Shown: piece by piece, positions 50,763 through 62,657 of the stretch | How positions within the stretch are numbered: position 1 is the stretch's first letter | Layout of the letters: the number at the start of each line of letters is the position of its first letter | Origin: Monilinia fructicola | Lineage: Eukaryota; Ascomycota; Leotiomycetes; Helotiales; Sclerotiniaceae | NCBI GenBank assembly: GCA_008692225.1 | Contig: VICG01000001.1 | Span: 2,581,501 to 2,645,500 of the forward strand | Reading direction: 5' to 3' | Length of the DNA stretch: 64,000 nucleotides | Notes under the pieces: model-generated | What the model saw: only the letters and a program-made list of their open reading frames with translations | Database searches by the model: none | What the model was told of the DNA's origin: nothing | Made by a program: the position numbers and the translations under genes

Positions 50763-51866
50763 TGGGGTTGAGTACCAATCTCCTCTTTCATGCATGTATG
50801 CGAATCATTCTGTTGTTCATATTATCATTATTGTCGGCGGGATTTTTGCGTGGTAGCATTGCTATGGCGTTGGGCTTGGAATTGGACCTGGACCTGGACT
50901 TGGACTTGGAGTTATTGGATTTTGATGGGAATGAATACCCACAGTCATCTTGAAGATCAAAGAGATATGGGAAACACGCATTTATATGGTGTAGATTTGT
51001 ATGATACCAGGCTGTCGAGTTCCCTTTCATAGAAAACCGCTTGAATAGTATTACTTTTTGCAATCTTTCTGTGTTCTGCATACAGTGGTGGTCGATATGG
51101 TGGTAAAGTAGCATTACAACCCAAAAAGGCTCTAGTCAGTGCATGGCCCTCCTTCGTACCCCCCTCCTTATGTTACGTGTTTATCATGGGTTTTCCCCGA
51201 ACGCAAAGTTGCGCAGCTGGGAATGAATCATTTTCCAATTCAAGGCCAGATGTCGAATATGTTGACTGCAATTTCCTCTCTGGGGGCATTATTAAGAGAT
51301 TTAGTCGAAGTGATGCGTTGCCGTCCACAACAACTTGAAGTTACACCATCATCCCGAGTTACTTCCAATAGCAAGAACAGATTGAGTCTCCTCGCACTCG
51401 TTCATAGGTTCACTCCAAGCACTGCGTTCATATGAAGTATTGAACCTGTTGAGTCGTCAAACAGGCGTAGATATTGCGCTGCATTCATGGAATCACTGTT
51501 TTGTTGCTGTTAATATTGAACAGAGCCCGAGCAGCGTCTAATAGTTTGCCTCGGTGATACAAAGGTTCAGCATGTAGGCGGAGAGCCCTCTTTTAATGTC
51601 TCAACGTCGAACTAAACTCGATGGCCAACTGTAACTGCGGGTTGTTCTTTCTCACTCCAGTAAGGAAAGTATGAGGATCGACTTAATTTTTCTTTCCAAA
51701 ACGATGTATCTCATCTCTTTTTCCACCATCTCTTATTCAACCTTGGTCATCTATCGCAGTAGCATTTTATATCTTGCGGAACAAACCAAACCAAACATTT
51801 GTATTTTCTCTCATTGACAACGTCACATGTTTGGCAGCCGAGTTTTGGGAGGTTTACTTCGGCACT
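50763..51866. other. Intergenic region
   Basis: A short TGGACT/TGGACC tandem stretch lies at 50885-50912. No gene is recognised; 51139-51435 is an unsupported open frame. Confidence 0.5.
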
Positions 51867-53123
51867 ATGAGTTTACCCAGGAAAATCAAGCGCCGCTCAT
51901 GTCGAGTTCCGGCTCAAGATAGAAAGAAAAATATTATAACCACCCGCTCCTTCAAAAGCCTCTCACCTACCCCTGATATCATTTCTTTTGGTCCTCCGCG
52001 ATCACCTGTCAGAATACTCGGAAGCGGACTATCGGCACTGACGCTCGGAATATCTCTTTACAGGAAGGGGATCCCCTTCAAGCTTTACACTAAAGACCGC
52101 AGGCCGCAAGACACTCTCCGTCGGCATAGTTACAGCCTCTTGCTGCATGTAGATATTATTATGGAGCTGTGGAGACTGCTGCGTATAAGCAAGGAAGATT
52201 TTCAATATTACCTTATGGTGCCCAATAATAAGCCCTTCCCTTCTGATGGCCGATCTGATTTTGTAGCAAGAGTTCACAGGGGAAGGCTGGAATGGTATTT
52301 GATGCGAGAGTTTGAGAAGGAGATAGAATGGGAATGTGAGATTGAGGCTGGAGTAACGGGATCACCGCTTCTGGTCTTTCCCTCGCATGTCAAAGGAATT
52401 GACAGTCAAGGGGATCTTACATTCGATTGTATGGGCGTTCATTCGCCGATAAAGTGTGCAGGGGGTGTTCAAACAATCGAGCCCATCGTGGTGTTCCGGG
52501 GTTCTACATGTTTCATGAAGTCATTATGGCATCAGAGGTTCCAAGATTGGTTTCGCGGGAATACAGCTCAGATCAAACAGAGATTCGGTGAAACTGTCTT
52601 GGAGCTCTCAGTCGATGACTTCGATCATAAACGTGGTATTGTTTTTTTGACATACATCTATTCAAGACATCATACCGGCGCATTTGATGAACTCTGGGTA
52701 CCGAAACGATCTAATGATCAAGCATCATCTCCTTTCTTAATCGGAAAGTTTCTCGATGAAATCAAAACTTTCCGAAAAAAGCATAAACTACCTGGACCCT
52801 ATGATGAGATCTTCGACCCGCAAAAGATGAAGAACGACAAGATCGTGCATTGGCTCATGCGAACAAACCTGGCAGAACAGTCAAAGCTAATACACTTATG
52901 GAATGGCGAGGAGAAGATATATAAACTAGGTGATGCTGCACATTGTATGCCTATAGTCGAGAGCACTGGTGCTGAACTTGCCATCCGCGATGGCATTGAG
53001 GCAGCCGAACAAGTTGAGGAGAATGGAGGGGCGATGCTGCATCGATGGCTTATTACGCGCTGGCCAATGAAGACGGCGTATGTCGAAGCAGGTCGACGTA
53101 ATTTGCATAGAAGGCATTTCTAG
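51867..53123 (+). CDS. FAD-dependent monooxygenase-like protein
   Basis: A 419-residue frame from ATG 51867 (in-frame codons continue upstream to 51774 without a better ATG context). The N-terminal dinucleotide fold VRILGSGLSALTLGISLY has the GxGxxxxxxG pattern near residues 52-60, here GSGLSA. The second FAD motif KLGDAAHCMP lies near 354-363 and is followed by GAELAIRDGIEAAEQ. These are features of the p-hydroxybenzoate hydroxylase superfamily. The middle part is divergent and the substrate is unknown. No membrane segment or cluster of partner biosynthetic genes is nearby, so a role in secondary metabolism cannot be argued from context. Confidence 0.8.
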   Translation: MSLPRKIKRRSCRVPAQDRKKNIITTRSFKSLSPTPDIISFGPPRSPVRILGSGLSALTLGISLYRKGIPFKLYTKDRRPQDTLRRHSYSLLLHVDIIMELWRLLRISKEDFQYYLMVPNNKPFPSDGRSDFVARVHRGRLEWYLMREFEKEIEWECEIEAGVTGSPLLVFPSHVKGIDSQGDLTFDCMGVHSPIKCAGGVQTIEPIVVFRGSTCFMKSLWHQRFQDWFRGNTAQIKQRFGETVLELSVDDFDHKRGIVFLTYIYSRHHTGAFDELWVPKRSNDQASSPFLIGKFLDEIKTFRKKHKLPGPYDEIFDPQKMKNDKIVHWLMRTNLAEQSKLIHLWNGEEKIYKLGDAAHCMPIVESTGAELAIRDGIEAAEQVEENGGAMLHRWLITRWPMKTAYVEAGRRNLHRRHF

Positions 53124-53733
53124 GAGGGTTGAGGAGTTGCAAGTTTGGCATACACCCCCATGGATCATGGCCAGCATACAAATACTGTGATGCTCACTGG
53201 TATCTTATGGTTCATCTACCAGTTGTGTTGTGTTCAGGTGAGAAGGGCCAAGGCTACCACGTATTCGATTGTATCCCTTTCCGCATATTCTTTGCCTCAA
53301 AGTTAGGGATATCTGAGCCTGTAGTATTAATTAAGATCACAAGCAGCTTTATCAAGGGATTCTTTTCAATAGTTTCATATTAAATGGTGAGAATTCGTTA
53401 TATTGCATACCTCCTGTATGAACATGAAAATTATAAACACTGATCCCAATGTCACTCATTAAACTTCACCCCTTCGATGATAGTCTATGGATAAATATAT
53501 CCTCTTAAGTCGAACCACCTGTCAGAATTTATCTCTTCGGTATCAGACGATACCTACCTAGTCCTTGAATTGCAGTTTTCAATCGAACATTCAACTCATC
53601 CTTTCGCTTCCAACCACGCAATACTATTCTAACCCTTGAGCTGATTTTAGGGCCCAGGTATCTATCCGGCATCATTTCTCCTGTCTTTAACTTCCATCTC
53701 TACATACATATCCCACTCACAATACACGCTCAG
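53124..53733. other. Intergenic region
   Basis: 610 bp, AT-rich, with no gene seen; the promoter of the secreted protein gene is expected here. Confidence 0.5.
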
Positions 53734-55190
53734 ATGAAGCCACCGAATCCCACCATCTTCCCGACTCTTCTTCTCCTTCTCCTCTGCACAACCCACTCCA
53801 CAAACGCCAAAACACATTTCACATCCCACTCCACGGAGGTCCACGCTCTGTACCACAAGAAAGCTCTACATCTTAACAAAAGAGATTTTCTTACCTGTGA
53901 ACAGACGTATGGCGGAGGTTCCATTCCGTGTGGTGGGAGCGATAGTAAATATTGTTATGATCCTACGATTGGGGAGGTAAGCTCTCTTTTCTTCTTCCTA
54001 CGAACCTGTATCTTCTACTCCTCGTTCTCCTCCGCGCATATTGTCCATGATAGTTTGCACTTTGACATCCCCCTGGGCGCAGGTGTAGATCGATCAAAGG
54101 AAAACATGTGGCATGCGATCAAGTACATTGACACTAACGAACGGACACCACACAGTCATGCTGCCTGCAAGACTACGGATACTGTGGAATAGGAGATGCA
54201 TGCGCACCGATTGAGGGATACTGTTGCCACGAGGTACGTTGCATCTTCCCAGCTCGGCACGCGCCCCCCCCCGGAACCCCATGCCCCAAAACAGCAAGAT
54301 CAAAAATCAAGAAACCGCCATGAGCTTGAAGCTCGAAGCTGACACGGCGGTGCGACCACAAGAACGAAAACCCCCACGCCTGCGTGCTCCGTCTCGGCAT
54401 CGCACAAAATGATAACCGCGCGCCCGACTCCGATGCCGAAGGCTCAAGCTCAAGCATGACCTCTGCAACTTCCTCCCTCTCGGCCTCACAGTCGAAATCC
54501 GAATCCGAATCCGAATCCGAATCCGTATCTGAAGCAGAAACAGAATCGACATCGGATCCTAAAACGGAAGCAGACCCGGACGACAAAGCGCCGGACCCCG
54601 ACACCGACTCCGACTCGGATGATTCCAACATCGATACACCTTCGAGCCCCCCAATCTCCATGCTGATGAGTGCGGCGAACTCGGGTCCCTCATCCGATGC
54701 AAATGCAGATGCAGATGCAGAGGCAGACCCGGCAACAGCTTCCGACGACGAGAACCCAGCCCCCGACACCACCCCCGGAACCAAGACGAACGTTGACGCA
54801 AGCGCCCACTCCGTACCCGCGTCGCGCAGACCGGAGACTGCAGTCGTGTCCCACGCGGCATGGGAGACGGGCGCTCGTCCCGTTCATCCCGATACTGTCA
54901 GCGCGTTGAGAATCTCCACGTTGGTCTTGGCTGCTGCATCTCTGGCGGCGGGTGTGGAGGTGAGTGTGGGTGCTTTGGAGAGTGGTGCTGGTGCGCCGAC
55001 TTCGGCGGCGATTCAGTCGAAATCTCTTCCTGGGGGGTTTGTTGCTAGTGTGCCGACGGCGGGGGTTAATGGGAGTTTTACTGGTGGTGCTTTGAGGATG
55101 GGGAAGGGGAGAGGGTTGGGGTTGGAGGGAGGGATGAGTGGAGGGTGGGTGGTTTTGGGTCTGTGTTTTGTGGCGTGGGGGGTGTTGTGA
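53734..55190 (+). CDS. Secreted Cys-rich, Ser/Asp-rich, probably GPI-anchored protein
   Basis: ATG 53734 starts a clear signal peptide (FPTLLLLLLCTTHSTNA). Exon 1 (53734-53976) encodes TCEQTYGGGSIPCGGSDSKY. Exon 2 (54156-54233) encodes a compact Cys block, SCCLQDYGYCGIGDACAPIE then GYCCHE. Exon 3, probably from 54339, encodes CDHKNENPHACVLRLG and then a long acidic repeat region (SKSESESESESVSEAE, DPDTDSDSDDS, DANADADAEADPATASD). The C-terminus is Gly/Ala-rich and ends in a hydrophobic stretch GGWVVLGLCFVAWGVL, as expected for a GPI attachment signal. About 390 residues with this splicing; the last acceptor is the least certain. No known enzyme domain. It is likely a cell-wall or surface protein; an effector role is speculation. 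Confidence 0.72.
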
Positions 55191-55346
55191 TGGATGAAGG
55201 GGTATTGGAGCTTTGGGTGTGAAAAATAGAAAAGGGAAGCGAGGGGAGGGGTTTATTGAAATCGAATTAATTTTCATTATCTAGAGGCTAACCGTCTATC
55301 GTCAGCCATTTCTTGGCATGGCTTTATCTATTTCCACATCGGATCA

Positions 55347-56741
55347 TTAATTATTAGCTTTTACATCTCCTCCATATTGGACCCTTCTAAGCATCGAACG
55401 ATTACATCCCTTGATATCCTGGATTCCCGCCAACCCCATACTCTGATCCACATCGGCTAAAATCCCTTGCAACACCTGTTTGGCTCCTTGTTTTCCACCG
55501 ACTGCCAATCCATAGATAGCAGGTCTGCCGACTAGGACGGCCTTGGCACCTAGACTGAGTGCCTTGATAACATCCACTCCAGTGCGGATACCACTGTCGA
55601 ATAGAATCGTCAATTTATCGCCAACGGCCTCGACAATCTCGGGTAACATCTCCAGAGAGCCGACAGCGCCGTCAAGTTGACGACCGCCGTGGTTACTGAC
55701 GACGATTCCGTCAACTCCGGCTTTGACGGCTTCTCTGGCATCGTCGGGATGTTGAATGCCTTTGAGGACGATTGGACCATCCCAATTATCCTTCAACAGT
55801 TTGATTTGGTCCCAAGTATGCGCAGCACCAGAAAATATATCACCAACCCATTCTAGAGAAGCCTCGTACAGTTTTTCTTCTGGGGTGGCGTGGAACTTTT
55901 CTTGGAATTTGCGACGGAAGACGGGATCCGTGAAGCCGGTTTTGTCTCCGACGCCTCTCATGAAGGGGACGTAGCCTCCATCCAGATCGGCCGGTCTCCA
56001 AGACAAGGCCCAGGTGTCGAGTGTTACGACGAGGACTTTGTAGCCAGAGGCTTTAGCACGTTGCAGGAGAGAGACGGTAATTTCATCGTCTTGGGGCCAG
56101 TAGAGTTGGTACCAGCGGTGACCATTGGGGCCATTGGACTCGGCTACTTCTTCGACTGGGGTGGGGGTTAGTGATTATGGTTATGATTGGCGGTTGAGGA
56201 ATGATATGCTTACTTGATGACGATGAAGCAGTGCTCAGTATATAAGGTACGCCAAGTTCAGCACACACTTCCGAGAGACCGGTTTCCTTATCGTCGTGGA
56301 AGATCTTCTGGACTCCGACTGGAGCCATCAAGATGGGGCTTTCATATTCCTGACCAAAGAGATTGACACGGAGATCTCTTTTGGTGGTGGGACGTAACAT
56401 TCTGGGGACCATCTTCCATTGCCTGAATGCGAGTCTGTTGGCATCCATGGTGGCCTTTTCACCTGCTCCTCCCGCTACATAGTTGTAGGATGTGGCGGCG
56501 AGCTTCGAACGTGCTTGTTCCTCGAGTTTATTGGGATCGGTAGTGACGGTTGGGGTGCTATTGGCAAACATACCCTCTAATTGGAGTTAGGTTAGTTAGC
56601 TCTTTGGATTTTCTTCATGAAGGGAGCTGTCGTAGAGGGTATCGAACCTCTATATATTTCATTTTGGAAAGCACCATATTTTCTGTCGCGAGTTGCTCCA
56701 TGAACTGATTGGGGATGTTGTTTCTGCATATCGGAGGACAT
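55347..56741 (-). CDS. FMN-dependent 2-hydroxyacid dehydrogenase / lactate 2-monooxygenase-like
   Basis: Flavoenzyme of the L-lactate dehydrogenase/glycolate oxidase family, oxidising 2-hydroxy acids such as lactate. Three exons (56741-56648, 56576-56214, 56155-55347) join in frame to 421 residues. Motifs: YNYVAGGAGEKATMDANRLA and LMAPVGVQKIFHDD (FMN phosphate and substrate region), RWYQLYWPQDD, LVVTLDTWALSWRP, then IVLKGIQHPDDA with the Lys that contacts FMN, VVSNHGGRQLDG with the catalytic His (about 308) and Arg (about 311), and FDSGIRTG followed by AVLVGRPAIYGLA. The TLDTWALSWRP pattern resembles lactate 2-monooxygenase more than cytochrome b2, and there is no cytochrome b5 domain. Intact. 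Confidence 0.87.
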
Positions 56742-59155
56742 TTTCTCGGTAATACTTGGATTGGAATTGAGGAATGGGAATTGATATTTTTCTTTATATA
56801 CAACAATGATATCGTATTGTACAATTGCAATTGAGAAGGAAGAGATGAGGAGATGGGAATGAAAATGCCATGTACTTGTTCCTATACTTCTTCTTATATT
56901 TCCACATCCGTTTTCTTCGGCGAAATTCGCGGAGAGTCTTGACAAGTAATAGCATACTTGTATATATCTGACGTATCTTGTTGAAAGTTTGGGTACAATG
57001 ATTGCAATTGATGTCAGGGCTGTCCGGGTGTGGTTAGTTACGTCATAGGTAGATTTTGGATGGGAGACTTTTAGATTTACTTAGCAGGTAAATGTTAATA
57101 CTTTTGAATAAGGAACCTTGGAAATTCATAAGAGCTCTCGATCCATTTTCAAGAAAAGTCTCAAAGAGGCAACTATGAATTCCAGATCTATTTTATATTC
57201 TTCCATCTCGAGGAATATAGAATGTAGAATATAGAATGTAGAATATAGAATATAGAATGCAGAGTAGAGCTGGCACCGGGGAGCTTTATTTTCACCAAAT
57301 TAACCTAATATGATGAAAAGAGGGCCAATTACAAAGTCAACAAACGGATATATCCATGGATATAGGTATTTATATACCTTGATACTTGAAGATGATTATG
57401 TAATCCATATACATAATCCTGCACCACTTATATAAATATACTATACCATTTATATCCTTACTATAATTCGACAAGTACTAAAATCAAACAAACACCTTTT
57501 AATAGGAATGTTATATTTACAAACTACGTATGCTTATTATATACACGCTAGAAATAAAAATGAAGGGTGGCTAAATGTTCCACGGGTCTCTAGTATTGCT
57601 AACAAGAAGGACCTTGGAAGCTACATCAAACAAACAAAAAACCATAAGTTACGATTCCAGGAGTTAACATGATGACAAGAGAACAGAAACCCATACAAAC
57701 AATGAAGTCAAAAATGAGGCTTTTCATATGTATCAAAAGTCTGCGAGAATGGAACGCATATGAGATGAGGGGAGGTAAGACAACATTTAGTTAGTCCTTT
57801 GCAGAATAGAAGAGGCATTAGCTTCTGAAACCTACTTGATAAGGGACTTTCATCACATGACCCTCCCCGATCATTTCTTGGCAATGCAGTGAAATTCTTG
57901 GCATTTAGAGGGGAAAGATTACAGACAGTACCCATGCATGTGGGGACAAACTGTACCTAGGTAGGTAGGTAGGTACCTAGGTAGGTACAACACACACACA
58001 CCCAGACACACATACACGCGCACACACTCTCTTACCGGTAATGGTATAGACTAGGTACCTACCTACTCCGTAGGTAGCTAGTACATTAGGTCTAATGATT
58101 AGTCAGCCTATGATACTCTCTCCTTTTGGGTCTTGAGTCTTGACTGTTGCATAACTTGGATGACGGAAGAAAGGGTGAGTAAGAAGATTGTTGATATTGG
58201 AGAGTATGATTAGTAAGAATGTCTTTACTACTCGTGCTACTCGTGCTACTCGTACTCCTCGCACCCCTCATACCCCTCGTATAATCCAAGACTTCCAACC
58301 TTAAGCCCGCGCTTGAACGACTGACTATTCGATCGTTGGTAGTGTAGCATCACCTACCTTAAAACCATAACATTGAATAGGTACGTACCAGGAGCCACCT
58401 AGCTGCCAAGAGAGACGTTGTTTCGGAAATCCTACCTCCGTTGTTAAGTTGTGACCTCTGATAAGGTTAAGATAAAAGGCAGGGAGATACTGTAACGATC
58501 CAAACTATCACGCGCTACAGATCGTCATGTGTAGACAGCAAACATATGAACTACTCAACAAGATGTCAAAGATATGACTGACTGGCTTGGTATGTCGCGG
58601 CATCTGGAAACAAACCAATTAGAGTTTATATCTTAAGTTGATGCGGTCGCTTGTCCCCGTCAAAGTTTCCCGGCTTCGTTTTGAGTGGCTCTACCCCGAG
58701 TTGGTATAAGCCCTGCGTCATTCAGAGAACTATCCCCGCTCAGAAAGAACAAACCTAATATAAACCTAACATGTGGATTGGTCGTACCGCTGATCCGTCG
58801 TACAAATAGTCTTTACCATATTCTTTGAAGTCTAATGTACGAAGTCTCGGTGTTTGTTACATGCCGGTTGTTACGGACCCTTCGCAAAGCCCACCAGGCC
58901 CTCACGGTGAAAGGTCTAGTTGTAGTGTCAAGGCTGGCTGTGCAACCCCGCTCTTTCAACCTTTATTTAAAGTGATTAGAATTTCTACCGTGAACCGCTA
59001 CCGATATTCATACATTCATTCATCTGTACATCTATCCATCTGTCCATCTACCCATAAACCATTTAATCATACTCTCCCTCTGAATAACTTTTCAGAAGAT
59101 CAACAACAAATTCTGCCTCGCCAAGAATAAATTGAAAGAATATAACAAAATAAAA
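56742..59155. other. 2.4-kb intergenic region
   Basis: No supported gene. It has an ATAGAATGTAGAAT repeat near 57215-57260, an ATCCATGGAT near 57353, a dense TACCTAGGTAGGTA block at 57953-57990, and a CA-rich tract at 57990-58030. The last 200 bp are pyrimidine-rich leader upstream of the dehydrogenase. Confidence 0.5.
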
Positions 59156-60796
59156 ATGGCTGCAGCAACAGCTCAATCCTTTGATATCCCCCCAAAATAT
59201 AAGGCCATCGTTTACGATAAACCCGGGACTATTTCCACAAAGATCGAACACTTAAATACACCTGAGCCCGGACCTGGTGATGTGCTTGTTCGACTGTGAG
59301 CCCACATTCTGCACTACTTTCGTTGATGTGATTTGGCTGACGATGATGTCATACCTAGAACCCACAGTGGTGTCTGTCACAGTGATATTGGAGTCTGCGA
59401 GAATAGTTGGCGTGGCCGTAAGCTTGTGACCTCTGTCACGTATGACAAGCTGATATGCTAATGCCGTGAAAGTCCCCTATCCGACGCAAGCTGGGCAAGT
59501 TGGCGGACATGAAGGGGTCGGTATCGTCCAAAAGTTAGGCCCAGGTGCGGAAAATGGTCGCATAAAGCTTGGTGATCGTGTTGGGATTAAGGTAAGCTCG
59601 TTGTGAGAGCCTAGAGAAACATGTTGAGTTGAGAATCACCACAGTGGATCGCATATGCTTGTGGTGCTTGTCTTCCTTGTCTTGTGGGCAAAGATGGAGT
59701 GTGCTTCGTAAGTCAATCCAAATTTCGATTTTGCTCTGTGATACAAAACTAAAAAACTCAATCTTGTAGAATCAAAAAATCTCTGGCTATTATTGTTCGT
59801 GAATCGAGGCTCTCCAAATGGGTGGACATCTCTAATTTAAGGAAACAGACCCCGGAACTTTCCAGCAATACGCGCTCGCTCCAGCGAACTATGTAACGCC
59901 AATTCCAGATGCTCTAGATTCCAAGGACGCTGCTCCTCTGCTGTGTGCTGGTGTCACGACGTGAGTTCTCACAGCCTCAATTTGGTCGCTTAGTGGGCCG
60001 GGTCTCCTCAGGGGCCAGTCACCCCCTCAAGTAGGCGAAGCTCACAAAAGTCTTGGGGTTTAGATATTCAGCCTTGCGAAAAAGTGAAGCAGAGAGTGGA
60101 CAATGGGTTGTTATCGGTACGGTCATCTCCGAGTGTTATAAAGCTTCAGATCTAACATACAATAGCCGGTGCGGGAGGTGGTCTTGTAATTTCCTCCCCA
60201 GTACCACGAAGCTGATCGTGCACTAACCCTACCTAGGGCCACTTAGCTTGTCAAATAGGAAGTCGCGGTATGGCAATGAGAATTATTGGGATTGATCATG
60301 GAAGCAAGGAAGAGTTGGTGAAAGAATGCGGGGCAGAGATCTTCATTGATGTCACCAAATTTGACGATAAGGCAATTGCAGAAGAGGTCAAGAGAGTCAC
60401 GGGTGGACTTGGAGCATCTGCTGTTATCGTGTGCACTGCTTCCAATCGCGCTTATGCTCAAGCGCTTAGTTTCTTGAGATTCGGAGGAACGTTGGTTTGC
60501 GTTGGAATGCCAGAAGGCGACTCCCAACCTATTGCCAACTCATTCCCTGCTGCTATGGTGAAGAAGCCCCCTATCGCGTCAGTAACATGAGCTAATGACA
60601 ACAGGTTGCCCAAGAATGGAAGATCAAGGGTTCGGCGGTAGGCAACCAACGTGAAGCATTGGAGGTACTTGAGATGGCTGCCCGGGGCATCATCAAGACT
60701 CGTATTCGAATGGAGAAGATGGAGAATTTGACGGAAGTATTCAAGGAGATGTCAGAGGGTAAGATGCAAGGAAGGGTTGTACTTGATCTTTCATAA
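59156..60796 (+). CDS. Zinc-dependent alcohol dehydrogenase (ADH1-like)
   Basis: Medium-chain dehydrogenase that interconverts ethanol and acetaldehyde or related alcohols with NAD. Ten exons are needed: 59156-59295, 59359-59417, 59473-59591, 59645-59707, 59770-59794, 59849-59960, 60064-60116, 60166-60185, 60237-60557 and 60605-60796. All joins are in frame and give 367 residues. Seen: catalytic zinc Cys in THSGVCHSD (about 53), the GGHEGVG block, structural zinc cysteines CGACLPCLVGKDGVC, the Rossmann motif AGAGGGLGHLACQIGSRG, an Asp (GIDHG) at the end of the second strand as in NAD-preferring enzymes, and IKGSAVGNQREALEVLEMAA. The 20- and 25-bp exons are unusually small but fit the family alignment exactly. 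The open frame on the opposite strand at 60592-61488 overlaps it and is not supported. Confidence 0.92.
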
Positions 60797-62657
60797 CTGT
60801 TTGTGTTTGCCACTCTTATCATGCAGGGGGACGTTTTTCTGGTTATATCTTCAAGCACTTGTGATTGAAGCTGAGATATGAATAAGGATATGATGATGAA
60901 ACATGAAACGATTTCCTTGAATCTGACACACCGAGGGGCAACTCTACTCCGGTATTCGTGAATTAAGCTTTTAAAACAACAATGAGCCCACACATTGCTA
61001 CCCAATCCGAGCTGCAAAGTTGATATGGACATCGACGTTTGGAATTGCCGACCCAGGGACAACGGCGTGATTGGTCGAAATACTAGAAGCTGAATGATTT
61101 GGTACCGGCAGTTTGGTAACGTCCAAAATCTTACACGTTGCATCAGTACCATATCCGAAGAAGCTCTAGAAGTTCCTGGAAACTCGATGCGTTTAGTTGA
61201 GGCTTGACATGCCTGTTTTTGATATGCTTCTTGTACGATGATGTGGGCGAGAAAGGCTTTTGGTGGCCCACTTGCCGCGCTGCGCCACAAATTTGGTGAT
61301 ATCCTTACCATCTTCATTTTGTCACTTGACGAGCAAATGATGCGGAGGAGTGTGCCCAAATATGCATGATGGCTCTTGTGTTTCTTTTTTAGGTTGAAAC
61401 TTCTAACTTCAATTGGGAAGCGATACGGCTGGGGAGGAAGGGGGTTGAAGAGAGGTGGCCTACAGTAGGAGACTACTGCAATATGCACATGTACAAACTT
61501 TGAAAGTTAGTCAAGCGTAATTCTATTCATTTCTCTCGTCGTAATGTTGACCATTGATAAGGGAGGAGTAGTGAGTGCCCGGTATCCAGTGTCCAGTGTC
61601 CAACTAAACGGCCATAATCCCGGAATCCTCGATCCCCCTCTTATTACTCACTATGGTGACCAGTTAGGTTACTGTATTGTACAAGTAGGCCTCGGGGCGA
61701 TCCGTAATGAGCTTGTGAGCTATTTCCACCTACTCAATTTCCATCCCTTTGAATGTGTGTATAATTGGTATGGCAATGGCAAAGTTGACGAGATGATGAT
61801 GAAGGGGGGGGGGAGTTGAGGATTGAAAGGAGTGAGCCTTACCACCCAGTAGGGAATCTCTTCACATTGATTTCTTTCGACATTTTCAAATTGTATTGGT
61901 TGAGTGTTTCAATCAGCTCCCTATCAGCCCAGTGCCTACCTAGTCCACCCATTTACTACAGTACATAGTACTGTACATACTAACAACCCATAATTCAATC
62001 CAACCTACTACCGACCGACCGATCGCTTATCGTGTTGTAGAACTATGTATCTGTGGATTCGGCTTTCAATCAATTGCTCAATTGCTCAATTGCTCATTTG
62101 CTCATTTGCTCAATCGCTCTGTTGCTCCATCGCTCTATGCTTTTGTGACCTTTCTTATTACAGTATTATGCTCATCATCCATCATCCATCATCCATCCTC
62201 CATCATCCCATCTTTCCAATCCAATTGTGTGTCATCCAACCGAGATTTAGCGCCGCAAGCGACTTATTGTGGCTCGATTTCCGATACACCTACATACCTT
62301 ACCAACTTACTTAATTATACAGTACTAGGTTCATTTCCTGCATGCTATTACTATACTGGTAAAGTGATCAAGTCCACATCGTACATCTTAATCATATGAG
62401 TGCCTTGTCTTCCCACCCAGCCGGCCCTCAAAATGGCCCATGCGACCACATTTGCGACCTACTAAAAGACCAGACACTGTTGTTATTCCAAAGGCTGAGC
62501 ATCCATTGCTTCTAATCCTCTGCATACTAAGAAAATGACGAAGAAGGTTCACAGGCAGAAGGAAGAGAGGATTACAATTCCCTAACATATATAAATCACA
62601 CATTCATCAGCATCATCATGGGTTCTATACATTCACGTCTTGTGCATTCTTACCTTC
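60797..62657. other. 1.9-kb intergenic region
   Basis: No gene recognised. TTGCTCAAT-type tandem words lie at 62075-62135 and CATCATCCATC repeats at 62170-62210. Confidence 0.5.

Noticed and set aside
54690..55277. 195-residue minus-strand open frame
   Set aside because: Antisense to the acidic repeat region of the secreted protein; Pro/His/Arg-rich by complement of Asp/Gly codons.
60558..60604. Frame break near the end of the alcohol dehydrogenase
   Set aside because: A 47-bp intron with GT-AG ends and a GCTAATGAC branch site restores the family sequence exactly.
60592..61488. 298-residue minus-strand open frame
   Set aside because: It overlaps the last exons of the zinc alcohol dehydrogenase on the other strand and shows no domain.
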